64,000 nucleotides of DNA from Peronospora farinosa. Taxonomy: Eukaryota > Oomycota > Peronosporomycetes > Peronosporales > Peronosporaceae. Of this stretch, positions 52,653 to 63,825 are shown one piece after another. The position numbers and the translations under genes are program-made. The notes beneath the pieces were generated by a model. That model worked only from the letters and a program-made list of their open reading frames with translations. It searched no databases and was not told the origin of the DNA. The DNA is taken from positions 1 to 64,000 of the forward strand of contig CANTFK010000756.1 of the NCBI GenBank assembly GCA_947646735.1, written 5' to 3'. Positions within the stretch are counted from its first letter, which is position 1. Each line of letters starts with the position of its first letter.

Positions 52653-55049
52653 ATGGTCTTACAGACATTGAAAATCTTGTGGTTTTTCTTGTTGACTGCT
52701 ACTGGATCGTCCATACAAGAGGGAGTGATGCGGACACGACCGATTTTACTCGTCCCAGGTTTTGCATCGTCTCAACTCGAATCCTGGAGCTCTCATCGTT
52801 GCAAGACGAGCTTTCATAATAATCTGTATCGAGAGATTAAATTTGGGGATCGCATGTGGATCGATGTCGCACGAGTGCTGGCACAAACCGAGTGCTGGAT
52901 CAATTGCATGAAGCTCGACCATATAACGCAGGACGAAGTTGAGTGTAAATTACGGTAAGGAATAGAGAGCAGAAGGAAGGAGTGGGTACTAATGAATGGC
53001 TATTGATACGTTTCTTGATGGGTGTTGTAGAGCTGCACAAGGCCTGGAAGCGATTTCGGAGCTAGACCCGGGAATTGTCACAGGACCTTTGTCTACAGTG
53101 TGGCGCAATATTATTCATGATTTGGTCGATCATTTTGAACTCGATCCGGAACAACTACTTGTTGCCACATATGACTGGAGACTGCCACCTAGCAAGTTAC
53201 AACAACGTGACAAGTACTTTGGCTCGCTCAAGAAGAAGAGTACGTGATTGTGGAGATGAGTTTGGGTGATCAAGCCGACGTTGTTGATGGGTGTTGTGTG
53301 GCTTTTTGTTTTAGTTGAAACTACGGTCGAGCTTGATGGAGACAATGGTGGACTTGTTGTGATTGCTCACTCGATGGGTAATAGCGTTTTCCGCTACTTC
53401 CTCGAGTGGCTGAAAGATGAGGTGGGCCGCAATAACTGGCACAAGTGGATCGACCACCACATCTCTGCCTACTTTGCGGTTGGTTCGCCGTTACTAGGAA
53501 GTGCTGAATCACTCGAGTTGATATCTTCCGGTCTTACGGAAGGACTTCCGATGACACAGAGCGAGATGCGCAAGCTCGTGGTTTCATTTGGTAGGATGCC
53601 TTGGTATGTTCCTCGCCGGGTCATGAATCTCAGTCATCTAATCGCTTGTATGCGTTGTAGGCTCGATCTTAAGCTTTATGCCGATACCTTCTGGATTGAA
53701 TTCGTCCAAGGACAATGAAGTACTCATTGCTGTGCGCTCGCAACAGGGACTGGGAGACTACCAGGTGCAGCTTCGAAACTACACCAGCGCCGACATTGCC
53801 ACAGGTCGACTTTTTCGCGACATGGCCGCGCACGATCCGATCTTCGGCAAGTTGGAGGCAATGCGCCAAAAGTTTTATGCGCAAGACTCCATCCTTGATT
53901 TCTATAAACCCTGGGAGCGTCCTCCCATTGCTTCAGTCTACAGTGTTTACGGCGTTAATGTTCCGGTACGTGTATCACTGGGATACCTGCGTCAATGCTC
54001 CTGTTGTTGCTAACTGGTTTGTGTTCATGTTGCAGACGAAGAACTTTTACGAGTACGAAAACGCAAACACGCCAGGCCATTGGTACCAGGTGCAGTACAT
54101 GAATGAAGAAGGCCAGGATCCAACTTGTACCAAAATAGGTGATGGCACCGTGAGTTATCATTCGCTCTCCTGGGCACACACGTGGCTGGGCTCAAAAGGT
54201 TCATCCGTGCGAGTCACTCAGACTCCACAGTCTGTTTATTTTTCAGCTGAAAACATCACGCGGGTGCGAGCTGTACGACATGCAAGCACTCACCACGCGG
54301 AGTATTCGCTGCTGAACGGCGATTCATCAATTTGTGAGGCTGACACGGATTCGTCTTCATCAAATCGTGGCGCTACGACGAGCTTCTTCGCAGGGCTCTT
54401 TGGACCGCTCAATCGCGACAGGATCACTTTTTTCGACAGCTCCAAAGAAGTGAATGAAGCAACTTTCTCGGTGAGTGGGCCTTTTCATGACTGTCGCAAT
54501 CTCTAGAAACTTGCTAAATGTGCTGCAATTACAGACTGGTGTGTGGGAAATCGATGGTGTTAGCCATCGCGACATTCTATCCAATCCGGCATTTCTTCGC
54601 GAGTTACGCGCCGAGTTGCGTCACATCTTCAATGGCAAAACTAACTCGGACAAGGTAGGTCAATCCCTGATGATCCAAGTGACGTTCTGTCCAAACAAAC
54701 TAACAAACATGCTAAAATGATGTTGTAGTCGTCTCGTCCGCCGATCATTGACGGTGATTGCTACTGGAACTACCGTCGTGCTCACTGTGAATTCCAGGAA
54801 TTCTGTGAATACCGATATGTCTTTGGTGATATGACCTTTGACCAATCTTGCCGTATTCGCTTGAAAGAAGGTCTTCCTGCACCATTACACTCAACCACTT
54901 TCTTGGGGGGTGTCTCGGCATTATCTTTGAGTCAGATGCCAGTCGAGTTTTCGATTGCTGGACCGTACTGTTCTGCGCCGTGCCTACCCATCTCGTTTTC
55001 ATCATCCGACATGACAACGACTTGTCAACAAGAGCCGTTGCAGACATGA
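52653..55049 (+). CDS. LCAT/PDAT-family acyltransferase
   Basis: Seven exons: 52653-52954, 53031-53239, 53315-53590, 53661-53965, 54036-54470, 54535-54654, 54729-55049, giving 655 residues by this model. An N-terminal signal or anchor (WFFLLTATGSS) is followed by LVPGFASSQLESW, the LCAT family lid region, YDWRLPPS, and a nucleophile elbow AHSMGN. The family transfers acyl groups from phospholipids to sterols or diacylglycerol, so this may make triacylglycerol or sterol esters in the secretory pathway. The last exon is uncertain: after about 54860 other frames are open and one of them encodes a hydrophobic segment (see findings). The start at 52653 begins the signal sequence. Confidence 0.83.
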
Positions 55050-55196
55050 AGGGCTAATGAAGTCTTCCATCTGATACAAACCTAAACTGCATTTGTAAAT
55101 AGTATGAAAAGCCGTCATCGTTTATTCTTTTCAAAGCCCTTGTCGACATTTTGCTTGCCATATTCCAACCGAGTCTTCATTCGACCTGGTTGTTGC

Positions 55197-56277
55197 TTAC
55201 TGAAGTAGAGCATCAGCGTGGTAGTTGACGTGGTCCTCGATAAACGAAGCGATGAAGTAATAGCTGTGGTCGTACCCGTCCTGTAAGAAATCATTGTTAA
55301 TCGAGAAAACGTGTCGTAACAACCAAATAAGTATTTCTCCGCGAAAGTGTGCTTACCTGCATGCGGAGTGTCACTTCCTGGCCCACCAAATTGCACGCTG
55401 CCTCAAAAGCCTCAGGCAGTAGCTGTTTGTCATGCAAAAAATTGTCTTCACGTCCTTGATCGATCAGAATAGGTTGAATAATAGGTCCTTGTTTCAGAAT
55501 GAGCTGCGTGGCATCGTATTCCTACAAGACACAAACACAATAAAATCAGTTTAATTAAACACACCACATCCACGACATCATAGACAAATAGAATCACCTT
55601 CCACGTTTCCTGTTCAACACCTAAATAGCCCGTAAAAGCCTTAATTCCCCACGGACATTGACTTGGGTGTGCAATAGGTGCAAATGCCGAAATCGACTTG
55701 TACTGCGTCTACATCATCTCATCACAACTTGGTCAAAAACCTACTTTAACCCCATGAACAGCAAATAATCTTGTAAAAAAGGTCGTACCGAATTCCGAAT
55801 TCCAAGTACCAACGCTCCATGTCCACCCATTGAATGTCCCATAATCGATTGTTTGTCTTTCATGACAGGAAAATTGGCAAGCACAAGTGCCGGTAGCTCC
55901 TTATTTACGTACGAATACATCCGATAATGATTTTCCCATTTCGGCTCGGTAGCATCAACATAAAAGCCTGCACCAGTGCCAAAATCCCAAGTGTCGTCGT
56001 CCCCCGCAATAGTGACATCCCGTGGACTTGTGTCCATCGTGACAATCGCAATCCCACGATGGGCGGCTACTTTTTGTGCCTCGGGTGCTTTTACAAACAA
56101 TAGCTCGTCATTACACGTGAGTCCTGGGAGATAAAAAAGTACTGGAACTTTGTGACTGTCACTAGCAGTGGGTGGAAGAAAGATACTGAACTTCATACTG
56201 CATTTAGTACTGGTACTTTCATGTACGTATTGCTTGATAACGCCTCCAAAAGACTTGACCTGCTTAATGAGCTGCAT
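55197..56277 (-). CDS. S-formylglutathione hydrolase (esterase D)
   Basis: Four exons: 56277-55789, 55708-55598, 55521-55357, 55280-55197, giving 282 residues, the usual length. Introns are 76-80 bp. The catalytic serine is in GHSMGGHG, the aspartate in [10 protein letters not shown] and the histidine in GYDHSYYF. Motifs YLPGLTC and [14 protein letters not shown] are also typical. It hydrolyses S-formylglutathione to formate and glutathione, the second step of formaldehyde detoxification. The ATG at 56277 fits the family N-terminus. Confidence 0.95.
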
Positions 56278-56409
56278 GGGTTATTATTATAAAGAGCTCC
56301 TAATTGAAAAATAAAACATGGGTACAGACGTAGAATCGGTATGGTACCGGTACAACCTACGGTATCGACTGACGGGTAAATCGAGTGAATTATCCTAAAA
56401 TAGTTGTGC

Positions 56410-57810
56410 TTAAATCAGTGCTACGACTTCCGTCACGAGTGCTTGGATAGCATCAAGTCCTGGTGCCACATTTAAACGACGTAGGACCTCTGCTAGACCC
56501 AAATCAATCGAAAGACTGCGTGCAACTTTAAAGCTGTGCAGTAAACGACCAAGACCGACGATTATGCCTTCAATCGTTTGTTGCTGGATGGAACAGGAAT
56601 GGTGTCTGGAAATCCGATCGAGCGTTTCAACAGCGCCACAGACGAGTGCAGTGACCACAACCTCTTCACCGACTTTCATCGCCAAGCAGCAATTGCTTAT
56701 GACATTTGAGCTTAGCACACGCACATCGGGACTAGTCGACACGTCGGCAATTGTGGCAAACACAAAAGGCAGAAATCGTGTCGAACTAGAGAGTGCCAGG
56801 TCGCTGAATTCCAAATTGGCGAACGCGTTGAGCAGTACTGCTAAGAGTAGAATCTTCTGAGCACATGTCAGTGGTAAAGGCTCAATTTCTGCGACGCAGA
56901 CAACAGCCTCAAAACATGCTTTCTTTTCTGCTACTGCTTCGGACACTGTCGTCGGCTGTAGAAGCAGTACACGAAATAAACCCAATGCTGGGAAGAAGAA
57001 TGTCGACTCGTGTCCTAGACCCACCAATTTGTTGACAATAGTCCACCATTCTTTGCTCTTGGTCGAGTCAAATTCTTTCCTGTCTGCTGTCACATCTAGC
57101 GACAATGCATCAAGTGCCGAGATCTCGTCTCGTGACAACAGTTGCTCCGTGTTGAGCGTCTTGATGCGTTGCACCATCTTGTTCAAGTAAAGACTTGGTG
57201 TTCCCGAGATTTTAAAGCGACGTGACGCCAAAGCCATTGACGACGTGTTACTTGATACTGAAGCAGGTGTCGTTGCTGCTACTGGTGCAGCAAGAGTAGC
57301 ACGTGATGGATCATTGAACGGAATGGAAAAGAGCTGATCACCTGGTGCTGCGTGCATCTGGTTGTTCATATTCTCCAGCATAGGTCTCAACATTGCACCA
57401 AATGGCGAGTTAAGCACCTCGTTTGGTAGGTCGATAATATACTGGGGAATGCCTGATCCGACGAGGAATTTGGCCACTTCGTTTGTGAAATTGTTGCAAT
57501 TATGACGCAATAGGTCGTACGTGGCGTCCGTGAAGCGCGAGCTGTTCTCCCTCAAGAACTGCTCGAGCTGCTGCTGCGATAGATTCGTCTCGCCCAGAGG
57601 AATCGTGCGTACAGGCTGCATGCCGTAACGTTGTACGACCAGCTCTGGCGCCATGGCCTGGATCCCGCCACCGCCAAAGAAATATTCCTGACCAAACACG
57701 AGCACACCCGTGTGCCAGACACCGTCAATGGTCTTGCCCAATAGAGCAGGTGAGAGTTGCTGGGCCATGCCCCGACTTAGATCATACATGTTAAGCGTCA
57801 CTGTTGTCAT
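56410..57810 (-). CDS. PPPDE (DeSI-type) peptidase with PUL domain
   Basis: Single exon, 466 residues. The PPPDE domain (about 4-150) has catalytic His 33 (VWHTGV) and Cys 105 (RHNCNNF), as in desumoylating isopeptidases. A linker with Ala/Ser/Thr precedes a PUL-type helical repeat domain (about 225-466) with armadillo-like helices. In PLAA/Ufd3, the PUL domain binds the p97/Cdc48 ATPase. The combination suggests a SUMO- or ubiquitin-directed protease recruited to Cdc48. The thioredoxin domain found between these modules in some fungal relatives is absent. Confidence 0.88.
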   Translation of the reverse strand: MTTVTLNMYDLSRGMAQQLSPALLGKTIDGVWHTGVLVFGQEYFFGGGGIQAMAPELVVQRYGMQPVRTIPLGETNLSQQQLEQFLRENSSRFTDATYDLLRHNCNNFTNEVAKFLVGSGIPQYIIDLPNEVLNSPFGAMLRPMLENMNNQMHAAPGDQLFSIPFNDPSRATLAAPVAATTPASVSSNTSSMALASRRFKISGTPSLYLNKMVQRIKTLNTEQLLSRDEISALDALSLDVTADRKEFDSTKSKEWWTIVNKLVGLGHESTFFFPALGLFRVLLLQPTTVSEAVAEKKACFEAVVCVAEIEPLPLTCAQKILLLAVLLNAFANLEFSDLALSSSTRFLPFVFATIADVSTSPDVRVLSSNVISNCCLAMKVGEEVVVTALVCGAVETLDRISRHHSCSIQQQTIEGIIVGLGRLLHSFKVARSLSIDLGLAEVLRRLNVAPGLDAIQALVTEVVALI

Positions 57811-58002
57811 CTTTTGTACGACGAAGTAAATTTGATTGTGATGAATAAGTCAGTCTGTACCGTGGTCGTGGAAAAAAATGTTCGAGAATGTACGGTAGTG
57901 TGATTACAATCATTCCGTTCGTACAAATTTTACCTTCATTATCATGAAATGTGTACGATAAAAAGTTCGGTGATCGACACATGGCTTAGGCTTGGTAGGA
58001 CC

Positions 58003-60116
58003 CTACTGCAGTGGCCGATATCCCTGTTGCTTGGTGGTGAGCGGACCATGAAACTTGCGACCGAGAAAAAGACCAGCGAGACTCGAAAGGATCACCAAAA
58101 TCATAGTGGTGAAGTACGACACTGACCCCTTGTTCACGGCTTTGACAATCTTCGCTTTAGCTCCACTATTCGATGATGCCGGCGCAGTGGTTGCGGCCAC
58201 AGCCGAATCTTTGCTGCTTTCTTCAGTTCCATCGAAGAATCCCACACTTTGCAGCCACCACTTTGGGTAAAAGATGGAGTGGACTGTGAGCATCTTTGCG
58301 TAAAAGTTGGAAACCTGGTAGCCATCGTGGAAGGCGGTGACGAGGTAGTCAAACAGGTCCGCAGAAGCACTATGCGCTCGCTGAGCAAACTCCTCACTCT
58401 TTGTCGTAAGAAACTCTACCATGGCTGGTACTCCACTGTCCCGTTTGTGCTGTGCAGCTTCCATCAGCACACTTTCAAGCCTGCCATCAGCATAGCTCTC
58501 CAACTCGTCTTGAACTCTTGCGACAAAAGGACTCGTGTGAGAGTAGAAGCGTGCCGCCCAGTTTCCAACCAGAGCATGGATCCAGAAAGATGATTCACGG
58601 TCAAATGCGTGCAGCGAACCACGTGACAGTTGCTTGGGCACGTCAGTCACCTGCACAAACACGGGCGTGTAAGTGGTTGCGTGTGGGGCGTACTGGCCAA
58701 ACCAAAGGTATGCGTTGTCCGGGTTTTGCGGGTCCAGGATTGATACGAATGAGTAGCTTGCACGGAAGATGGAGATCGCGCGCTCAAAGTGGCCACGAGA
58801 TATGTCGTCGCGGGTAAGATCATCATTCGGGGATGGATCGTATCGGTCAGGGTCACCATATGGGCCGCTCTTCGGGCCCTTTGTCATGTCGAATGGTGTG
58901 CCTTCGTAGTGATCCCGCTGAAAGCGCATGATGTCGCGAGGGGATAGAGGCGACGCCGGCTTGACACCAAATGGATAATCGCTGGCAAGCACGTCGGTTT
59001 CCGGAGACAAGGCTAACGCCGGGTTGGCAAGCGTGAACAAGCGCCAGATGCGACGAGTTGAGTAGTACTGGTGCGCTGGCTTGCGAGGTTGAGCATACGC
59101 ACGAGTAAAATCGAATGGCGTGCCATTGTTCGGCTTCCAAATGTTGTTGCGGATAGCCACGTCGTGCACATTAGGGGATGCCAAGAAATCTGCCGGGCGG
59201 TTCAAGTCCAACTCGCGGATCACAAACTGGTTAGCCACGCCACTAATCTGGTCGTCAGGAACACGCTGGGCCGCCCAGACAGCCGATTTTCCAGTGTCAT
59301 CGGGCAGAATGTGGAAAATCCACGCCTCTTTCGTGTCCGTCACCGTCAGAGCTTCGCCTGCTTCGTCGTACACACCACCTCCTTCCCACTCAGCCCCATA
59401 GTATCCATACTGCACAGCAAGGTCACCCATGAGCTGAATAGCCTCACGAGCGGTTTGAGTACGCTGTAGTGCAATCCGAGAGAGTTCTCCCACGTCAAAG
59501 AGGGCTTCGCCTCCTTGTGTCACTGGTTTGGTCCAGAAGCGTGCAGGGCAAGTGCTCTCACCAATAGCAACTTGGTGTTCATTGATGATTCCGTAAGCAC
59601 CTTCAATGTAAGCAAAGGTTTGTGACACTTCTGGGATGCTGCCAATTGCAGGCGACGCCGTCCAATTATAAAAACGCGTATCCAGATTCTCCAAAAGATA
59701 TTCCTTACCACGAGCCTCACCGACTACAAAGATACATAATAACTCTTTCAATATAAAGCCGATCCAATGTAACATCGACTACTATGTGTGATACCCCTTA
59801 CCGTATCGTGGATAGTCAAAAGCTGCAAGTACGACGTCGTGTTGGGCGTCATCTTTGTACGTCTTTGCCGGTACTTTAACAATTCGAAAATCACAGGACG
59901 AACAATCGTTTGTATGGGTGGTCATGGGGGCTCCAGTAGTCGATGCCTACATTGACAAGATGTAATTGTCTATTAACAGACAACGTGGTTTGTATTATAT
60001 ATTTCTAATGGGATATGTCATACTTTGGCTCCAACAATGATGGCGGTACAACGATCCTTTGCATCCGTGAGTGGCATTAGCGTGGCAAATACCAAAAAAG
60101 ATGCGACTTTCATCAT
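58003..60116 (-). CDS. Membrane-anchored C69-family peptidase (secernin/dipeptidase type)
   Basis: Three exons: 60116-60024, 59946-59802, 59723-58003, giving 652 residues. Introns are 77 and 78 bp. Exon 1 encodes a signal peptide ending near Ala 19, and then Cys 23 in DRCTAIIVGAK, the expected N-terminal nucleophile of C69 peptidases after maturation. Exon 2 continues with TTGAPMTTHTNDC, and exon 3 holds the bulk of the domain (LENLDTRFYNW, EGAYGIINEHQVAIGEST). Near the C-terminus is a transmembrane helix (SYFTTMILVILSSLAGLFLG) and a short basic tail. Most relatives are soluble; here the enzyme is inferred to face the secretory lumen or cell exterior. Confidence 0.88.
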
Positions 60117-61198
60117 GATTCCGGTAGTGCGTCTGCGTTGTAGCTCTTTGATAAATGACAGACTGCGTAATAAATAAACCAGCGATCTTGGGAAATAAAA
60201 AAATATATATGAGGTTATACACCCCCCCCCCCTTCCTCCCTGTGGCCAGTTTTAAAGACTTGCAAGTCACTACTTGATCTTTTCTCTCTTTATTGAGCTA
60301 TTTGCAGTACTCGTTGGTTACTGATCAGCCAGCACCTTGCTCAGTCCCGCATGTTGACATCGGCAAACAGAATCCAGTCTGTATCGATTGTCTATGCGTC
60401 TAAACTATCTGATCCTATGCAATCGATGCTGCAACACTTTCTTTTGCGATGAAAAGTCCAACGCTCGTTTATTATCTTGATGCTGCACCAACACTGAGGC
60501 TTGCGGTGGTAGTGCCTAGAGTTTTCTAGTTATTTTTTGCACTTGGTTGTGTCTCTTGCTACTATTTTTTTTACGATCGATTGTATTAGCGTCGGTGGTT
60601 GCTTCGTGATGCGACAAAGAGAGTTGGCAATGGACGGAAGATGTCGCATGAACCGTTTCGTAATGTATCATTCCTTTGGCGTTCTCGTACGCCCTACAAG
60701 TCGAAAAAAAGAGGGGGAATCGACTCTCTCTTTGACCTTTGCTTTACGAATCGCAGACTTTTTTTCCTACAAAGTGTTGTTTTGCTCACAGCCGATCAGA
60801 ACTGTCAAGCGCCTGGCGTCAACATAGGGAAGGCTTACTCGCACTCTGGCAAAACACGGTGGTTACAATCGTAACGTTCCATTCGACGGCAAAGCGTTGG
60901 ACGCCTCCTACGTAGGGAAGTGAGCTTTTGCACCTCGGAATCAGATCAAAAGGTAGATAAATAATTACAATAGTACTCGTACGAGAAGAATGCAGTCCGT
61001 GTTCTGCACACCATGCGGTAAAAAACTGCAGACAGTGGGCTCCTTGATTGCCCCGTCTGCCTTTTTCCCTTTTTTTTTCTCAGGCGGTCCCTCTCAGCTA
61101 AGTTTCTGTATACATAATTAGTATTCCCGCATTAGCCCAATTGAGCGGAGACCGTAAATTGAAAAGAAAAATATTTAGTAACTATTATATATCTATAT
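60117..61198. other. Intergenic region, 1.1 kb
   Basis: No gene is supported. It contains a run of 11 C at 60222-60232, and short frames at 60537-60874 that read in two overlapping phases and have no domain. An AT-rich stretch (TATATATCTATATAT) immediately precedes the next start codon. Confidence 0.5.
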
Positions 61199-62359
61199 AT
61201 GGCAGACCTTTGTGATTGTAAAAATGAACCATCGGTCTCATTAGCATCTAAAGCTTCCAAGTCTCCAGAGGGTACAACTACTAGCTCAATGGATGAAGAA
61301 GAGAGCAATAACCATAGCCAAGGGAGTAGCAGTACAGGTCTTCCTCTGGCTACGCCATTGCGCAACAAATTGAACGCGGATGAAGTTTTTCTTCGAAACA
61401 TGGTGGGGCTACTCAATAAACGTGGCTATAACGTACGAGACTCTGCCCCTGAGACGTCCATTGCATCATCATGTGCAAGCTTTTCTTGTTCCAGTAGCTT
61501 CACAAGTCAATGCTCCATCTCGTCTGCACTATTGGCTCTGCGTGAGCCAAATCATGGCCAGACACCATTCCATATCGCTGTCCGTAGAGGCGACTTGCAA
61601 ATTCTAGATGCGCTTCTAGAGCACGAAAGCATTCATGAGCTGCTGGATGCCCCTGACTTTAACGGAAACACGGCGCTGCACTTTGCCACAGGCAACTGGA
61701 AACAACTTATGTGCCTGAACATTGCCGAGAGATTGTTGGACGCTGGAGCTAATGTTAACACCGAGAACAAACGCGGCCTCACACCGCTTGCTGTTCATAT
61801 GCTTACGCTGAATATTGACGACCCAACGCTGATTGTGAAACTCCTAGAGGCCGGAGCGGACCCGAACACAGAAGCCGAGGGGGTCGCTGTATTGCATCTC
61901 GCGACACAGCGCGACTTGCCAGCGATTGCAGCGGTACTGATAGGTTCTGGAGCTTCTATGCTGGCGTTGAACACGGATGGTCTTATGTGTTACGAAGTGG
62001 CATCGTCCCGTGTAAAGCAATTTATGGTACGCAACATCAGCAAAACGCCGGCTTATCTGCCGATGACGCAGCGAAGTACTTGCATGCGATGCAAGTCGTC
62101 GACGCTCACTAGTCGGAAGAAGGCGTTTGGTAACATGATGAAGAGGGTACTTGGCATGCAGATGCGCATTCATCAATCGAACTGCTATCACTGCGGCATG
62201 CTCTTTTGCTCGCAGTGTCTTAAGCCATCGAGCGCTGTCAGTGCAATTCCATTCGTGCGTACCGATGACGATCCGAATAACAAGATTAAAACTTGCCGTT
62301 TGTGCGAGGCCATTCTTCTGGAACGCAAAGAGGAAGCAGGCGTTACAACATACATTTGA
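61199..62359 (+). CDS. Ankyrin-repeat protein with C-terminal FYVE-like zinc finger
   Basis: Single exon, 386 residues. A Ser-rich N-terminus (1-115) is followed by about four ankyrin repeats (119-270; GQTPFHIAVRRGD, GNTALHFATG, GLTPLAVHM, GVAVLHLATQRD). The C-terminal 90 residues carry paired cysteines (CMRCKSS, CYHCGMLFCSQC, CRLCEAIL) in the spacing of a FYVE-type zinc-binding fold, lacking a clear R(R/K)HHCR lipid-binding motif. Ankyrin plus FYVE-related proteins are common in oomycetes. Role: protein-interaction and perhaps endosomal association, inferred only. Confidence 0.85.
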   Translation: MADLCDCKNEPSVSLASKASKSPEGTTTSSMDEEESNNHSQGSSSTGLPLATPLRNKLNADEVFLRNMVGLLNKRGYNVRDSAPETSIASSCASFSCSSSFTSQCSISSALLALREPNHGQTPFHIAVRRGDLQILDALLEHESIHELLDAPDFNGNTALHFATGNWKQLMCLNIAERLLDAGANVNTENKRGLTPLAVHMLTLNIDDPTLIVKLLEAGADPNTEAEGVAVLHLATQRDLPAIAAVLIGSGASMLALNTDGLMCYEVASSRVKQFMVRNISKTPAYLPMTQRSTCMRCKSSTLTSRKKAFGNMMKRVLGMQMRIHQSNCYHCGMLFCSQCLKPSSAVSAIPFVRTDDDPNNKIKTCRLCEAILLERKEEAGVTTYI

Positions 62360-62727
62360 TATGCATCTCTTGGGTATCCAGACGTCCATCTAGACAACCA
62401 CAGGACGACCAAACGAATGGACTGTGTTCAAGCGCAGACAATAACACCGCCGCAGAGGCGACAAAAACCCGAACAAGAGCGCAATTGTACGACGGAGAAG
62501 AGTGTGCACCACAGGGAGTGACGACAAACTCAACTACGTTGATGCGTGTTGTCTTCGCCCTCTTCTCCATCTGCTGCCGGGATTTGCTTACCCGGCCCGA
62601 TAACTTAATATAAGCATTGTGTATGTTTCTTCGCGACTCGATCTTTGCAATAACGATATTGTTAGGTGATACTTCGTACCTTCACTCAAACATGCTACCA
62701 AGTCCGTCGTCCTCAGAGAGACCGTCA
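62360..62727. other. Intergenic between convergent genes
   Basis: 368 bp between two converging stop codons. No gene seen. Confidence 0.5.
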
Positions 62728-63626
62728 TCAAGCATAAGCTCTTTTAGCTTCCCGCATCGCTGCCTTTTCCTCGCCGCGCTTATTGTGCGTCGGATCATAT
62801 GTCGGGTACGCATCCAGCATGAACTTGCCCTGCGAGCTCGTGGCCTCAATAGCACGAACGGGAAACTGTGCGAACGCAGTAAAGTGATGAAGCGTAATAG
62901 CTGTAACCACGGTGGTGTCCAATACAAGCTTGCTGGAGACTTCGGTCTGCTCGCCGTGGAAAGGTACGTGGACAAAGTTGTCGCAGATAGCACGCTGTTC
63001 CTCCGATAGCCCAGGGAACTACATAGCATCAATAAACAGGAAAATGTTAGCTATGCCTGTAACCCTGCAGCCTCGTGTTCGGGTCCAACATGATTGTCGC
63101 CTCTCGACGCACCTCGTTGTCGATGACGAATGCACTTGTTCCTTCATATGGCGTGGCGTGCGCTACTAATACATCCAAAATAATCATGTCAATTCAGGAA
63201 GACTAACTACACATAAACTGCAAAAGGGTCCAGTCCATACAAGAAGAAGCACTTCCACGCAAGAACGTACCAAAGGATCCGACCGGCTGCTGGCTCAGGC
63301 CAAAGATAGTGCAGCCTTTAGACTTCAGGTAGGCACGAGCTTCAGCAAACTCATAAAAGTGCACAACGTCTACATACTTTTGTGCTCGATGCGCTCCATG
63401 TGTGCCAAAACGTTCGGAGCCAACTGCAATGTCCAACCAGGCGTTAACCTCACTCTCTACACTTGTAACGCAGTCCACGTGAAAAGATGTTGCACTCACC
63501 CACCAAAACTTGGGTCGTTCCAAATGCAGAAGCCGTGCGTAGATACGTGCCCAGATTCTGTCGTCCGCTCTTGTTCGACAGCACCATGTACAGCTCAATG
63601 GAGTTCTTGACAGCAGAGCTCGTCAT
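62728..63626 (-). CDS. SpoU-type RNA 2'-O-methyltransferase-like protein
   Basis: Four exons: 63626-63500, 63423-63271, 63165-63113, 63018-62728, giving 207 residues. Introns are 76, 105 and 94 bp. The N-terminus (YMVLSNKSGRQNLGTYLRTASAFG) fits motif 1 of the SpoU/TrmH superfamily (N-x3-GxxxRTA-type), and FVIDNEFPGLSEEQRAICD fits motif 2. The motif 3 site, usually SLNV, is degraded (TEVSSKLVLDTT). The SpoU fold uses a knotted SAM site to methylate tRNA or rRNA ribose. An upstream frame extends to 63656 but without an ATG. Loss of motif 3 leaves activity in doubt. Confidence 0.75.
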
Positions 63627-63825
63627 TATTGGTCTTGCTTCCTTCACAAACGCCAATTGCTCCCCTCAATAAAGTGACTCTGCGACGTGTGAGAATTCAA
63701 GGGACTGCGTTGATGCACTGCACCTTGGCGTAAAAGTTGCAAAAGCTGCGATGAATGGACTTGCCTTTGCTGGCTTGCAACACTTTGGAATACTTAGCAA
63801 GTTTGCTATGACGAGCACGTCGTTG

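Noticed and set aside
60222..60232. A run of 11 C.
   Set aside because: Simple homopolymer; no flanking structure to suggest function.
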